Shown here piece after piece: positions 34,081 to 42,873 of a DNA stretch of 64,000 nucleotides. The notes under the pieces were generated by a model. It did no database searches and was not told the origin of the DNA. It saw nothing but the letters and a program-made list of their open reading frames with translations. Source of the stretch: Streptomyces paradoxus (GTDB taxonomy: Bacteria > Actinomycetota > Actinomycetes > Streptomycetales > Streptomycetaceae); the NCBI RefSeq assembly GCF_014202475.1, contig NZ_JACHGV010000018.1, positions 56,302 through 120,301 on the forward strand, written 5' to 3'. A program made the translations under genes and the position numbers. The number at the start of each line of letters is the position of its first letter. Position 1 is the stretch's first letter.

Positions 34081-35004
34081 CTACGACAGCTGGGACTGCA
34101 CCTGCGCGGAGATCAGCTCCAGGTGGTCGAGGTCGTCGAGGTCGAGGACCTGGAGGTAGATGCGGCGGGAGCCGATCTCGGCGTAGCGGCCGATCTTGTC
34201 GACGACCTCGGCCGGGGAGCCGGCCAGGCCGTTGAGCTTCAGTTCGTCCACCTCGCGGCCGATCGCGGCGGCCCGGCGGGCGACCTCCGCGTCGTCCCGG
34301 CCGACGCAGACGACGAGGGCGTTGGAGTACGTCAGCTCGTCGCCGCCGCGGCCCGCCTCCTCGGCGGCCGCGCGCACCCGGCCGAACTGGCGCGCGCTGT
34401 CCTCGAGGGAGCCGAACGGCATGTTGAACTCGTCGGCGTACCGGGCGGCCAGTCGCGGGGTGCGGGAGGGGCCGTGGCCGCCGAGGAGCACGGGGATCTT
34501 CCGCTGTGCGGGCTTGGGCAGCGCGGGAGAGTCCGTGAGGTCGTAGTAGGTGCCGTGGAAGTCGAAGGTCTTGCCGGGGTCCGTCGCCCACAGGCCGGTG
34601 ACGATCTCCAGCTGCTCTTCGAGCCGGGCGAACTTCTCCTTGGGGAACGGGATGCCGTAGGCCTTGTGCTCCTCCTCGAACCAGCCCGCGCCGAGGCCGA
34701 GTTCGACCCGGCCGCCGGACATCTGGTCGACCTGCGCGACCTGGATGGCGAGCACCCCGGGCAGCCGGAAGGTGCCGGCGGTCATCAGGGTGCCGAGCCG
34801 GATGCGCTTGGTCTCACGGGCGAGTCCGGCCAGGGTGATCCAGGCGTCGGTGGGGCCGGGCAGGCCGTCCACATTGCCCATGCGGAGGTAGTGGTCGGAG
34901 CGGAAGAAGGCGTCGAAGCCGAGGTCCTCGGTGGCCTTGGCGACGGTGAGCAGAGTGTCGTAAGTGGCCCCCTGCTGGGGCTCGGTGAAGATGCGAAGAT
35001 CCAT
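34081..35004 (-). CDS. LLM-class F420-dependent oxidoreductase
   Basis: 307-residue TIM-barrel flavin/F420 enzyme. It starts MDLRIFTEPQQGATYD, with the typical DAFFRSDHYLRMG segment, RLGTLMTAGTFRLPG, GGRVELGLGAGWFEEEH and IPVLLGGHGPSRTPRLAARY. These mark the luciferase-like F420 group common in actinomycetes. The ATG at 35004 is preferred over the one five codons upstream because family members begin at this residue. It is a single gene, isolated from hen1 by a hairpin. The substrate is unknown. Confidence 0.85.
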   Translation of the reverse strand: MDLRIFTEPQQGATYDTLLTVAKATEDLGFDAFFRSDHYLRMGNVDGLPGPTDAWITLAGLARETKRIRLGTLMTAGTFRLPGVLAIQVAQVDQMSGGRVELGLGAGWFEEEHKAYGIPFPKEKFARLEEQLEIVTGLWATDPGKTFDFHGTYYDLTDSPALPKPAQRKIPVLLGGHGPSRTPRLAARYADEFNMPFGSLEDSARQFGRVRAAAEEAGRGGDELTYSNALVVCVGRDDAEVARRAAAIGREVDELKLNGLAGSPAEVVDKIGRYAEIGSRRIYLQVLDLDDLDHLELISAQVQSQLS

Positions 35005-35240
35005 GCTTCCATCCTGCACGCCGGGGTGTGCGGTCCCGGGATCGGTCCCCCGTCCACGCCGGTCCCCGGTCGGGTGAAATTACGTCAATACCGCAGCCGC
35101 CGGCCGGCACGGCCAGTGACCGGCCCCGGTGGTGATCGTTGGCCGGGCGGAGCCGGACCCCCCGGCTTCCGCACCGGGGGTGGACCGCCGGGGCGTCACC
35201 GTGCCGGCCTCCCCGGGGGCCTCGGGCCGAGGAGGCCGTC

Positions 35241-35414
35241 ATGTCCGAAGAGACCGTGCCGCAGCAGGGCGGGAGCGGGCAGCCGAAAGGGCTGCTGCAG
35301 CAGATGGAGGAACTGATGGCGGCGCTGAACGCGGACCTGTCGGCGTTGGACGCGCATCTTCAGGCGGCGGGGGATTCCGGACGCGGGGTCGTCGAGGAGG
35401 GGCAGGCGGGTTAG
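35241..35414 (+). CDS. small acidic helical protein
   Basis: 57 residues with GAGGAGG six bases before the ATG. The sequence is Gln/Glu-rich with a predicted helix, GLLQQMEELMAALNADLSAL, then a Gly/Val/Glu tail. No known domain is recognised. It is a lone plus-strand gene between two minus-strand genes. Its last eleven codons form the left arm of a perfect 22-bp inverted repeat shared with the terminator region. Confidence 0.65.
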   Translation: MSEETVPQQGGSGQPKGLLQQMEELMAALNADLSALDAHLQAAGDSGRGVVEEGQAG

Positions 35415-35441
35415 GGCGGCCCTCCTCGACGACCCCGCGTC
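35380..35441. terminator. 22-bp perfect inverted repeat, bidirectional terminator candidate
   Basis: The arm at 35380-35401 is exactly complementary to 35420-35441, with an 18-base loop that holds the TAG stop of the small gene. The right arm reaches the TGA of the convergent gene. The arms begin GACGCGGGGTCGTCGAGG. It can end transcription from both sides, but the left arm is coding, which is unusual. Confidence 0.7.
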
Positions 35442-35910
35442 ACCCCGCTTCCCGCTCCGGCAGTGCCTGTTCCCGGTCCGCGAGTCTGCGGAGCATTTCC
35501 AGGACGCGGTCGCGGGACTCGTCCGCCGCGTCGATGGCCTCCATGCACTGCCAGTACGTGCCTTCGTCCTCGGCGGAGCTGGCCAGGGCGACGAGGGCGA
35601 TGCCGACCTCGCCGAGGAGGCCGCCGAGGTGCATCAGGGTGTGGCGGGCGTCGCCCAGCTCGGTGAGCCGGCCCGCCCTCAGCTCACCGGGGGCCAGTTC
35701 CGGCGGATCGAGGACGCCGCAGCCCCGGCCCGCCAGCTCCGTCAACCCCAGTGCCTCGCCGCGTAGTTCGGGCGGCCCGGCGACCGCGAGGCGGCTGCCT
35801 ATGGCTTGCGCGAGAGCCTGCGCCTGCCACACCTCGGCCAGGGTCTCCCGCGCGCCGCCGCCCGCCGCCAGGGACCGCCTGCTCGTCACGATGAGCCGCA
35901 CCGCGTCCAT
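35440..35910 (-). CDS. DUF6099-like conserved Streptomyces protein
   Basis: 156 residues, mostly helical, beginning MDAVRLIVTSRRSLAAGGG. Conserved-looking segments are EVWQAQALAQAIGSRLAV, GPPELRGEALGLTE and YWQCMEAIDAADES. I recognise it as a family confined to streptomycetes, probably DUF6099; the number is from memory. No catalytic motif or membrane segment is seen. It is monocistronic, converging on the small plus-strand gene. No function is known. Confidence 0.7.
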   Translation of the reverse strand: MDAVRLIVTSRRSLAAGGGARETLAEVWQAQALAQAIGSRLAVAGPPELRGEALGLTELAGRGCGVLDPPELAPGELRAGRLTELGDARHTLMHLGGLLGEVGIALVALASSAEDEGTYWQCMEAIDAADESRDRVLEMLRRLADREQALPEREAG

Positions 35911-36212
35911 GCGCTGCCCCCGTCTTGTCCGACGCGCTGCGCGCGTCCGTCTGCCCGCACTCCCTAGTTCACTACCCAGAGTGAAGGGGTGTGAGACGAA
36001 AAGCCAGAGGAAGGTGGAAAATTGCGGACAACGATTCGGATTCGAGCCGTAGTTTGATTACGTAGCGTACAAGTGGACTTCTCCACTCCAGGCTTGCGCC
36101 TCAGCCTTCCGCTTCAGGCGGTGGGACGGTGCCGCTGGGGCGCGTATCGAGTCGTGATCAATTTGCGGGATCTGCCTTCGTGGCACGGTCCGCTCCCGAT
36201 AGGCGGTCTTAC
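35911..36212. other. AT-richer intergenic stretch
   Basis: About 300 bases with noticeably lower GC than the flanks, particularly 35985-36080. It should contain the promoter of the DUF6099-like gene. No clear coding region or repeat is seen. Confidence 0.4.
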
Positions 36213-36330
36213 GTGACACGAGTGCAACTGACCGATCCGGATCGGGAGTTCATCGAGCCGTACCAGCCGATCGGCGAGTACGGCCCCGTACCCCGAGTCC
36301 CTGGTCAGCATCGACTCCACCACCGATAGG
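36213..36330 (+). pseudogene. IS5-family transposase remnant
   Basis: The GTG at 36213 opens VTRVQLTDPDREFIEPYQP and IGEYGPVPR, a close match to the N-terminus of Streptomyces IS5-family transposases. Directly after it, in another frame, comes SLVSIDSTTDR, matching the segment around their first catalytic Asp. The roughly 70 residues normally between these parts are missing, and the rest of the enzyme is absent. No terminal repeats were found. It marks an old insertion later deleted. Confidence 0.7.
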
Positions 36331-36382
36331 CACCTGGGTGACGCGCTGAGGTGCCGGACGCCAAGGGCGGGCAGGAGCTGAG

Positions 36383-38656
36383 TCAACGGTCGACCAGCCG
36401 TGGACGCGGGGCCTCACCCGTGGATTCCGCGTCGGTGTCGTCGGTGCCGACCGGGCCGCGGGGAAGCATCCGGTCCAGCCACTTCGGCAGCCACCAGTTG
36501 GTCCGGCCGAGGAGTGTCATGGTCGCCGGCACCAGCACCATGCGTACGACCGTGGCGTCGATGAAGATCGCGGTGGCCAGGCCGAGCCCGAACATTTTGG
36601 TGGAGGGGTCCTCGGCGACGGCGAAGGACAGGAAGACCGCCACCATGATGAGGGCGGCCGAGGTGATGATCCGGGCGGTGCGCGAGACGCCCTCAACGAT
36701 CGCCGTGCCGTTGTCGCCGGTGCGCAGATACTCCTCGCGTACGCGGGAGAGGAGGAACACCTCGTAGTCCATCGACAGGCCGAACAGGATGGCGAAGAGG
36801 AACATCGGGATGAACGACACGATCGGAACCGTCGCTTCCAGCCCGATGAGTGCGCCTCCCCAGCCCCACTGGAAGACCGCGACCATGATGCCGTAGGCCG
36901 CGCCGATGCTCAGCAGATTCAGCAGTACCGCCTTGAGCGGTACGAGTATCGAGCGGAAGACCAGCATCAGCAGCAGGAACGACATCGCCAGCACGGTGGC
37001 GACGAACACCGGCAGGCGTTGACTGGTGCGTTGGCCCACATCGGACAGGCTCGCGGCGGCGCCGCCGACGTGGGCCCTGGCCGGGCCGTGCCCGATCGCC
37101 GTGGGCAGCACGTCGGTGCGCAGCCGGGCGATGGTGTCGGCCGTGGCCTTGTCCTGAGGGCTGGTGGTCGGGAACACCACGAGGGTCGCGATGCCGGTGG
37201 CCCGATCGATGTGCGTCGGCGCGACGGATGCGATGCCCGGATCCGCCGCGACCGCCCCGACGAGTCGGTCCAGCACTCCCGGATCACCGGTGGGGTCCGC
37301 GGCGATGACGAGGGGACCGTTGGTGCCCGGGCCGAACCCCTCGGCGACGAGGTCGTAGGCCCGGCGCTCGGTACGGCTGTGGGGCAGTGAGCCGTCGTCG
37401 GGCAGGCCGACGCGCAGGCCGAGCACGGGCAGCGTCGCGGTCATCAGCAGCCCCGCCGCGCCGACCGCGTACGGCACCGGGTGCCGGCTGACGTGCCCGA
37501 TCCAGCGACGCCACCCGGCGGCGTGGGCGGCGCCTGCCGCCGGGTCCCGCCGCCGTGCGAGTCGGCCCAGCCTCCTGGTCCGCAGAGCCCGGCCGATCCG
37601 GCCGGCCCGGGCCAGGCGTGGGCCGGCGGCGCCGAGGAAGGCCGGCAGCAGCGTCACCGACGCGAGCACCATCGTCAGGACGACGATCGAGACGGCGAGC
37701 CCGCCCACCGTCATGAACGGTACGTTCGCGACCGCCAGGCCGAGGATCGATACGACGACGGTGCCGCCGGCGAAGACCACGGGCCTCCCCGCCGTGGCCA
37801 CCGCTCGTCCGGCCGCCGCCTGCGGATCGAGCCCGCGCGCGAGGTACTCCCGGTGCCTGGCGAGCACGAACAGCGCGTAGTCGATGCCCACTCCGAGCCC
37901 GACCATGCTGCCCAGGACCGGTGCGAAGGTGGGGACCTCTGTCACCCCCGCCAGTACCGTCATGATGGCGACCCCGACGGTCAGCCCGAAGACCGCCATG
38001 CCGATCGGCAGCGCGGCGGCGACGAGCGAACCGAACGCCAGGAACAGGATCGCGGCCGCGGCGAGGAGGCCGATCAGCTCGCTCGCGCCGCCGTCGGGGT
38101 CGGAGAAGGCGTAGAAGAGGTTCCCGCCCATCTCGATGCGCAGCGGCAGCTCGGGGCGCAGCCGATCGCCGAGATCGACGAGGGCGTCGAGGTCTTCGGC
38201 CGACAGCCGGCTCTGGTCGGGGTACTGCACCCGGACGACCGCGATCCGCCCGTCGGCCGAAACGAGGCCGCCGCGCACGGCGGTGTCCCCGCCCGCGTCG
38301 AGCGCCCCCGCCGGGTCGCTCGTGCCGAGCACGTGCGGCAGCCGTTTCACCTCGGTCTGCAGCCGCGTGAGAGCGGCGCGCGCGCCGTCGTCGTCGTCGA
38401 AGAACGTCGCACCGTCGTCGAGGGGGGTGACGACCACTTGGGCGGTCATCCCCTCCTGGCCGGTGTGGGCCCGCTCGATCAGTTCCGCGGCCCGCTGGGA
38501 GTCCAGTCCCGGAGCGGTCATCGAATCCGCATTCCGCCCGCCGAAGGCGACGGCGGCGAGGACGGCGAGCGTGGCGGCGATCAGCCATGCCGCGATCACC
38601 CGCCAGGGATGGCGGGCGGCGCTTGCGCCCAGGCGCAACAGGGCTTTCGAGAGCAT
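36383..38656 (-). CDS. MMPL/RND-family exporter
   Basis: 757 residues, two repeats of an MMPL unit with about twelve membrane helices. The N-terminal repeat ends GSMVGLGVGIDYALFVLARH and the second holds ILFGLSMDYEVFLLSRVREE; both contain the Asp-Tyr pair used in proton coupling. Large extracytoplasmic loops follow helices 1 and 7. Such proteins export lipids or small molecules by proton antiport. GGAGG lies before the ATG. It is divergent from a two-component system whose genes start 176 bases away, so that system probably controls it. The substrate is not evident. Confidence 0.9.
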   Translation of the reverse strand: MLSKALLRLGASAARHPWRVIAAWLIAATLAVLAAVAFGGRNADSMTAPGLDSQRAAELIERAHTGQEGMTAQVVVTPLDDGATFFDDDDGARAALTRLQTEVKRLPHVLGTSDPAGALDAGGDTAVRGGLVSADGRIAVVRVQYPDQSRLSAEDLDALVDLGDRLRPELPLRIEMGGNLFYAFSDPDGGASELIGLLAAAAILFLAFGSLVAAALPIGMAVFGLTVGVAIMTVLAGVTEVPTFAPVLGSMVGLGVGIDYALFVLARHREYLARGLDPQAAAGRAVATAGRPVVFAGGTVVVSILGLAVANVPFMTVGGLAVSIVVLTMVLASVTLLPAFLGAAGPRLARAGRIGRALRTRRLGRLARRRDPAAGAAHAAGWRRWIGHVSRHPVPYAVGAAGLLMTATLPVLGLRVGLPDDGSLPHSRTERRAYDLVAEGFGPGTNGPLVIAADPTGDPGVLDRLVGAVAADPGIASVAPTHIDRATGIATLVVFPTTSPQDKATADTIARLRTDVLPTAIGHGPARAHVGGAAASLSDVGQRTSQRLPVFVATVLAMSFLLLMLVFRSILVPLKAVLLNLLSIGAAYGIMVAVFQWGWGGALIGLEATVPIVSFIPMFLFAILFGLSMDYEVFLLSRVREEYLRTGDNGTAIVEGVSRTARIITSAALIMVAVFLSFAVAEDPSTKMFGLGLATAIFIDATVVRMVLVPATMTLLGRTNWWLPKWLDRMLPRGPVGTDDTDAESTGEAPRPRLVDR

Positions 38657-38818
38657 CGGGTCCTCCAACCACCTCGTCGGCCGTCCTTGTACGGCCGCCG
38701 ATGCCGAGGCTCGTCGCCACGGCGCTCCGCGGCATCGGCCCGCGGGCCGCGGATCCGTCGGCCCCGGGGCGGAGTGACGAACCGTCCTTTCGGCCGATGC
38801 GCGGCACGCCGCAGTCCC

Positions 38819-38824
38819 TACGCT
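38819..38824 (+). promoter_or_regulatory. -10 element of a leaderless histidine-kinase mRNA
   Basis: TACGCT lies seven bases before the GTG at 38832 and no ribosome-binding site precedes that codon. This fits transcription starting at the start codon. Confidence 0.45.
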
Positions 38825-38831
38825 GAGAACC

Positions 38832-40004
38832 GTGCTGCGAGAAGACCTGCGAACCCTGTGGACCGAACCCCGTCCGCCCGACGCGCCCGCCCGGGTGTGG
38901 CGGGACTGGGTGCTGCTCGCCGCGGGCCTTGCCGGTGTGGTGCTGGAGGCCACCCTGCGCGAGAACGTCGTGTGGCGGCCGGTGGCGGTGGTGTTCGCCG
39001 TATGGCTGTGCCTGCTGCCCCTGTGGCGCCGGACCCGCCCCCTGACGATGGTCACGCTGGCCTTCGGCTCGGTGATCCTGCTTCAGGTGGCCTCGCTGGT
39101 CGCCGCTCCGCGCGAGCCCGTCGGCCTGTACACCGGCGCGGTCGTGCTCGTGCTGGTGTACGCGCTGCCCCGGTGGGGATCGGGACGCGAGATCGTGCTG
39201 GGCGGCGCGGTGATCCTCGCGGCCGGCGCGCTGTGTTCCGTCACGGACGAGACCCCGGTCGTCGAGAACGTCGTGGGCTTCGTCTTCCTGCTGCTGCCCG
39301 GCGTGTTCGGGGCTGCCGTGCGGTTCTGGGTGACCGCTCGCGAGCGGCAGTTGGAGCAGGTGCGCTCCCGCGAGCGCGAGCAGCTCGCCCGGGAACTGCA
39401 CGACACGGTGGCCCACCACGTGTCGGCCATGGTGATCATCGCCCAGGCGGGCGGGGTGCTCGCGGGCGCCGACCCGTCCGCCGCCGTCAAGGCGCTGGAG
39501 GGGGTCGAGGAGGAAGGGGCGCGCACTCTGGAGGAAATGCGCGCCATGGTCGCCGCGCTGCGCGACCGCGGGGTCGGCGCCGAGCTGGCGCCCCCTGCCG
39601 GAGTCGCGGATCTGGAGCGCCTGGTGCGCACCCCGGGTGGTCGCCTCAGGGTCGACCTGGGGCTCGACGGCGAACTGGACGCGCTGCCTCCGGCCGTGGA
39701 CGCGGCCGTCTACCGGATCGTGCAGGAGTCGGTGACCAACGCGCTGCGCCATGCGGTCGACGCGACCGAGCTCGTCGTCCGGGTCGCCGCGGAACGGCAC
39801 ACGGTACGGGTGAGCGTGCGCGACAACGGCCGGCGCACCGGCCGGGGTCGCGACGGATACGGACTTACCGGACTGCGCGAGCGCGCGACCCTGCTCGGCG
39901 GCACACTACGAGCCGGTCCGGGTACCGACCGGGGCTGGCATGTCGAAGCCGAACTGCCGGGAGCGAGGAGCGAGAGCGGTGTCCATTCGCGTCCTCGTCG
40001 CTGA
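38832..40004 (+). CDS. sensor histidine kinase (HisKA_3 type)
   Basis: 390 residues. Four to five membrane segments fill residues 25-165 with only short external loops. The dimerisation helix has REREQLARELHDTVAHHV with phosphoacceptor His190. The ATPase N box is IVQESVTNALRHA and the G box is DGYGLTGLRERA. This is the NarL/DesK-type kinase class with an intramembrane sensing region. The response-regulator gene overlaps the end by 26 bases. The MMPL exporter is divergent, a common arrangement in which membrane stress or a drug induces its own efflux; here this is inference. The GTG start is supported by the leaderless -10. Confidence 0.9.
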   Translation: MLREDLRTLWTEPRPPDAPARVWRDWVLLAAGLAGVVLEATLRENVVWRPVAVVFAVWLCLLPLWRRTRPLTMVTLAFGSVILLQVASLVAAPREPVGLYTGAVVLVLVYALPRWGSGREIVLGGAVILAAGALCSVTDETPVVENVVGFVFLLLPGVFGAAVRFWVTARERQLEQVRSREREQLARELHDTVAHHVSAMVIIAQAGGVLAGADPSAAVKALEGVEEEGARTLEEMRAMVAALRDRGVGAELAPPAGVADLERLVRTPGGRLRVDLGLDGELDALPPAVDAAVYRIVQESVTNALRHAVDATELVVRVAAERHTVRVSVRDNGRRTGRGRDGYGLTGLRERATLLGGTLRAGPGTDRGWHVEAELPGARSESGVHSRPRR

Positions 40005-40641
40005 CGACCAGACGATCATCCGCACCGGGCTGCGGATCATGCTGAACGCCCAACCCGGCATCGTGGTGGTCGGCGAGGCCGCCGACGGGCGGGAAGCGGT
40101 ACGTCTGGCCCGCGAACTACGCCCCGACGTCTGCCTGTTCGACATCCGCATGCCCGTACTCGACGGGCTCGAGGCCACCCGGCTGGTCGCCGGCCCGGGC
40201 GTCGCCGACCCGCTGGCCGTGGTCGTCATCACCACGTTCGACCTCGACGAGTACGTCTACGGCTCACTGCGTGCCGGCGCCCGCGGATTCCTCCTCAAGG
40301 ACACGGGACCGGACCTTCTGGCGCAGGCCGTACGGTCGGCGTCCGACGGTGAGGCGCTCATCGCGCCCAGCGTCACCGTCCGTCTGCTCCAGGCATTCGC
40401 GGACCTGCCCGCCGGCCGGCCCGCGGCCCAGCCGGTCTCCCCCGTCACCGCCCGCGAGGAGCAGGTGCTCCTCGCCGTCGCCCGCGGGCTGACCAACACC
40501 GAGATCGCCGATGCACTGCACATCAGCCTCAGCACGGTGAAGACGCATCTGGCCAGCCTGATGGCCAAACTCGGCGCCCGCAACCGGGTCGAGATCGCGA
40601 TGTGGGCCTACGAAACGCGCCGTATCCTCCCCAGAACCTGA
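39979..40641 (+). CDS. NarL/LuxR-family response regulator
   Basis: 220 residues. The receiver has acidic pair Asp9-Asp10, phosphoacceptor Asp55 in CLFDIRMPVLDG, and the Lys of GFLLKDTGPDLL. The C-terminal LuxR helix-turn-helix is TAREEQVLLAVARGLTNTEI then HISLSTVKTHLASLMAKLG. The GTG at 39979 has GAGGAG ten bases upstream and matches the usual N-terminus; a longer frame is inside the kinase. It is the partner of the kinase, with overlapping genes, and the divergent MMPL exporter is the nearest candidate target. Confidence 0.92.
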   Translation: MSIRVLVADDQTIIRTGLRIMLNAQPGIVVVGEAADGREAVRLARELRPDVCLFDIRMPVLDGLEATRLVAGPGVADPLAVVVITTFDLDEYVYGSLRAGARGFLLKDTGPDLLAQAVRSASDGEALIAPSVTVRLLQAFADLPAGRPAAQPVSPVTAREEQVLLAVARGLTNTEIADALHISLSTVKTHLASLMAKLGARNRVEIAMWAYETRRILPRT

Positions 40642-40758
40642 GCCGGGTGCCGGGCCATGTCCCATGAGTCCCCGCCCGGACATCAGTGCACCGGTCGGCT
40701 CACGTCGGCTCCACGTGCCTCACCAGGACCACCCGATGATCACGACTCGATACGCGCC

Positions 40759-41082
40759 CTAGATCGGGAACCTCCGCTCGTTCCGGTCGATCTTCGCGTC
40801 CAGTGCCGCAAGCGGGTCGATGCCGAGCACCTCGCACAGCTGGAGCAGATACGCGAGCACGTCGGCGACCTCGTCGGTGACGCGGTGCGCGGTGTCCGGG
40901 TCGGCCATCACCCGGGCCGACTCCTCGGGTGTCAGCCACTGGAAGATCTCGACCAGTTCGGAGGCCTCCACGCTGAGGGCGACGGCCAGGTTCTTGGGGG
41001 TGTGGTACTGCTGCCAGTTCCGCGCGGCCGCGAAAGCGGCCAGTCGGCGCTGCAGTCCGGCCACGTCCAGGGGATCAGTCAC
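40759..41082 (-). CDS. MazG-like nucleotide pyrophosphohydrolase
   Basis: 107 residues. It has the all-alpha NTP pyrophosphatase pattern: VEASELVEIFQWLTPEES with the E-x2-E pair and TDEVADVLAYLLQLCEVLGI with E-x2-D. The Lys/Asn-rich C-terminus ends KIDRNERRFPI. It likely hydrolyses non-canonical or excess NTPs to NMP and pyrophosphate. The GTG start overlaps the last eight bases of the ATPase gene, so the two are coupled. Confidence 0.85.
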   Translation of the reverse strand: MTDPLDVAGLQRRLAAFAAARNWQQYHTPKNLAVALSVEASELVEIFQWLTPEESARVMADPDTAHRVTDEVADVLAYLLQLCEVLGIDPLAALDAKIDRNERRFPI

Positions 41083-42211
41083 GGTCCAGGTGTACCACCG
41101 TCGCCCCCTCCGTCCCGGCGGCCCAGGAGCCGTCGCTGACCGCGGCGACCAGCCGGATGTGCCCCCGCTCGCACATCCGGGCCGCCAGCCGCAGCAGTTC
41201 CAGCCGCTGCCGTCCGTCAAGGCCCCGGTCGAAGCCGTCGGCGAGGACCGTGAGCGTCTGGAGCGCGGCGGGCACCTCGCCGGCCGGGTCGACCTCCAGC
41301 ACGCCCGGTCCGGTGAGCAGGACCAACGCGAGCGCCACGTAACGCAGTTCGCCGTCGCCGAGCCGTCGCAGGTCCGTACGGACGCCGTCGCCCCGGTCGA
41401 GCGAGGCGCGGATCGTTCCCCTGGCCTCCTCCGCCCGGGCGAGCACGTCCGCCACCGGCCCCGCGCACCCCGCCCGCACCGCCGCCACGAACTGCGCGTG
41501 CCGCCGCCCGCACTCGGTGCGGGTGCGCCACAGCACGTCGGGGAGATTGCCGCAGCCGCCCAGCAGACGGCCCGAGCCTGCCGTCACGGGGGCGCGCATG
41601 CGGGCGGGTTCGGGGTCGCAGGCGAAGGCGGAGCGCAGGGCGACGACCATCTGCTCGGCGGCCGCCAGCACCCTGCGCTGCCCGGGTGTCCGGCCGGCCA
41701 CGCGCAGCGGCAGCAGGGCGGTGCCGAGCCGGTCGTCCGGGAGCGGGCCGCGGGTCACCGGGGTCGGCCCGGCCGTGTGCCAGGCGGCCTGCACGGCGCG
41801 CTTGCCCGGGTCGCGCAGGGCGGTCTCCAGGAGGATCAGCCCGCCGGCCGTCAACCGTTCACCCACGACGCGCAGTTCGGGTTCGGCCTGCACGGCGACG
41901 TCGAGGCTGACCGGGCCTGCGGGGCCGTCGGCCGTGCAGCCGATGCGGAACCCGCGGCGGCCCTGGGCGTCGGGCCGGGCCCGTTCGGGGACGCAGGCGG
42001 TGGGGTCGGGGAACGCCTCGCCGAGCTCGGCGCCGCCCCCGAGCCGGGCGAGGGCCTCGTACGCCCGCAGCGCGCTGGTCTTGCCGCTGCCGCTGGGACC
42101 GGCGAGGAGGGTGAGGGGCCCGAGCGGGAACGCGGCGCGGCGGTGGGTGGTGAAGGCGGCCAGGCGCAGTTCGGTGACGCGGGGGCGGTCGGGGAAGGCG
42201 GGCTGGATCAT
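41075..42211 (-). CDS. AAA-type ATP-binding protein
   Basis: 378 residues. Walker A is LLAGPSGSGKTSALRAYEAL near residue 38. A late LGDGELRYVALALVLL resembles an ABC-type signature, and a Walker-B-like GPGVLEVDPAGEVP follows; the arrangement fits small SMC/RecF-like ATPases of the AAA_21 type. The mid region is Ala/Gly/Pro-rich. It is translationally coupled with the MazG-like gene, so a joint role in nucleotide or DNA surveillance is possible but unproven. No nuclease partner is seen. Confidence 0.75.
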   Translation of the reverse strand: MIQPAFPDRPRVTELRLAAFTTHRRAAFPLGPLTLLAGPSGSGKTSALRAYEALARLGGGAELGEAFPDPTACVPERARPDAQGRRGFRIGCTADGPAGPVSLDVAVQAEPELRVVGERLTAGGLILLETALRDPGKRAVQAAWHTAGPTPVTRGPLPDDRLGTALLPLRVAGRTPGQRRVLAAAEQMVVALRSAFACDPEPARMRAPVTAGSGRLLGGCGNLPDVLWRTRTECGRRHAQFVAAVRAGCAGPVADVLARAEEARGTIRASLDRGDGVRTDLRRLGDGELRYVALALVLLTGPGVLEVDPAGEVPAALQTLTVLADGFDRGLDGRQRLELLRLAARMCERGHIRLVAAVSDGSWAAGTEGATVVHLDRD

Positions 42212-42283
42212 ATGCGGACGGTAGGGCTCCGCCGGCAGGACGAACCGTTCCGCCTCCGGGGGCTTCCTACGATCGGGCGACGG

Positions 42284-42679
42284 TCACACCCCGGGAAGGC
42301 CCGCCCCCTCCATCAGCCCCGTCACCTCGGTCCCCGCCGGGGTCAGCAGGAACACGTTCCGGTCCACCCGGTGCATCCCGCTCGCCAGGCCGAAGACGAC
42401 GCCGGTGCTGAAGTCGAGGACCCGCTTGGCGACCTCCGTCTCCGCCCCGGTGAGGTCGAGGAGGACGGGGACGCCCGCCATCAGCCGCTCGGCGACGTCA
42501 CGGGCGTCGGCGAAGACGTTCACGCGCAGGACGACGAAACGGCGGCGGGTCTCCGTCTCGGCCTCAGGTATGGACCGGTGGCCGACAGAGGACGGCCAGG
42601 CGTCCCGGCCCCGCAGCGGCACGACCTGGGCGAGCCCCTCCCACTGTTCGTCGGTGACATCGTGGCTGTTCACCGGCAT
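42284..42679 (-). CDS. SepF-like cell-division protein paralogue
   Basis: 131 residues. The C-terminal SepF domain is recognisable in RRRFVVLRVNVFADARDV, AERLMAGVPVLLDLTG, AKRVLDFSTGVVFGLASG and NVFLLTP. SepF binds FtsZ and anchors the Z-ring; Streptomyces have extra SepF-like proteins outside the division cluster. The N-terminal 45 residues are short and lack the clear amphipathic membrane helix of true SepF. The ATG has GGACGGAG upstream. It is divergent from the nitrate reductase gene. Any link between them is unsupported. Confidence 0.85.
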   Translation of the reverse strand: MPVNSHDVTDEQWEGLAQVVPLRGRDAWPSSVGHRSIPEAETETRRRFVVLRVNVFADARDVAERLMAGVPVLLDLTGAETEVAKRVLDFSTGVVFGLASGMHRVDRNVFLLTPAGTEVTGLMEGAGLPGV

Positions 42680-42802
42680 GCTCCGTCCTGGCTCGCACTC
42701 GCTGTCTGCATCGGGCAATTCTTGCGCAGAGTCACCCGTTCGGCCCAACAGCGACACGCTCCGCGACCTCAATGCACCTCACAACGGCTGGAAGGAGGCT
42801 GT

Positions 42803-42850
42803 GTGACGGGCGTAACTGCTCGTGATCAAGCAATGTGACACCTGCGTAAC
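42803..42850 (+). promoter_or_regulatory. GlnR-like repeats upstream of nasA
   Basis: GTGAC (42835-42839) and GTAAC (42846-42850) are separated by six bases, which is the a-site/b-site spacing of the Streptomyces GlnR box. A second GTGAC (42803) and GTAAC (42812) pair with four-base spacing lies 32 bases upstream. The boxes end 23 bases before the nasA ATG. GlnR activates or represses nitrogen genes including nas in this genus. Confidence 0.55.
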
Positions 42851-42873
42851 GGGATGTTCGTACCGTCGACGGC

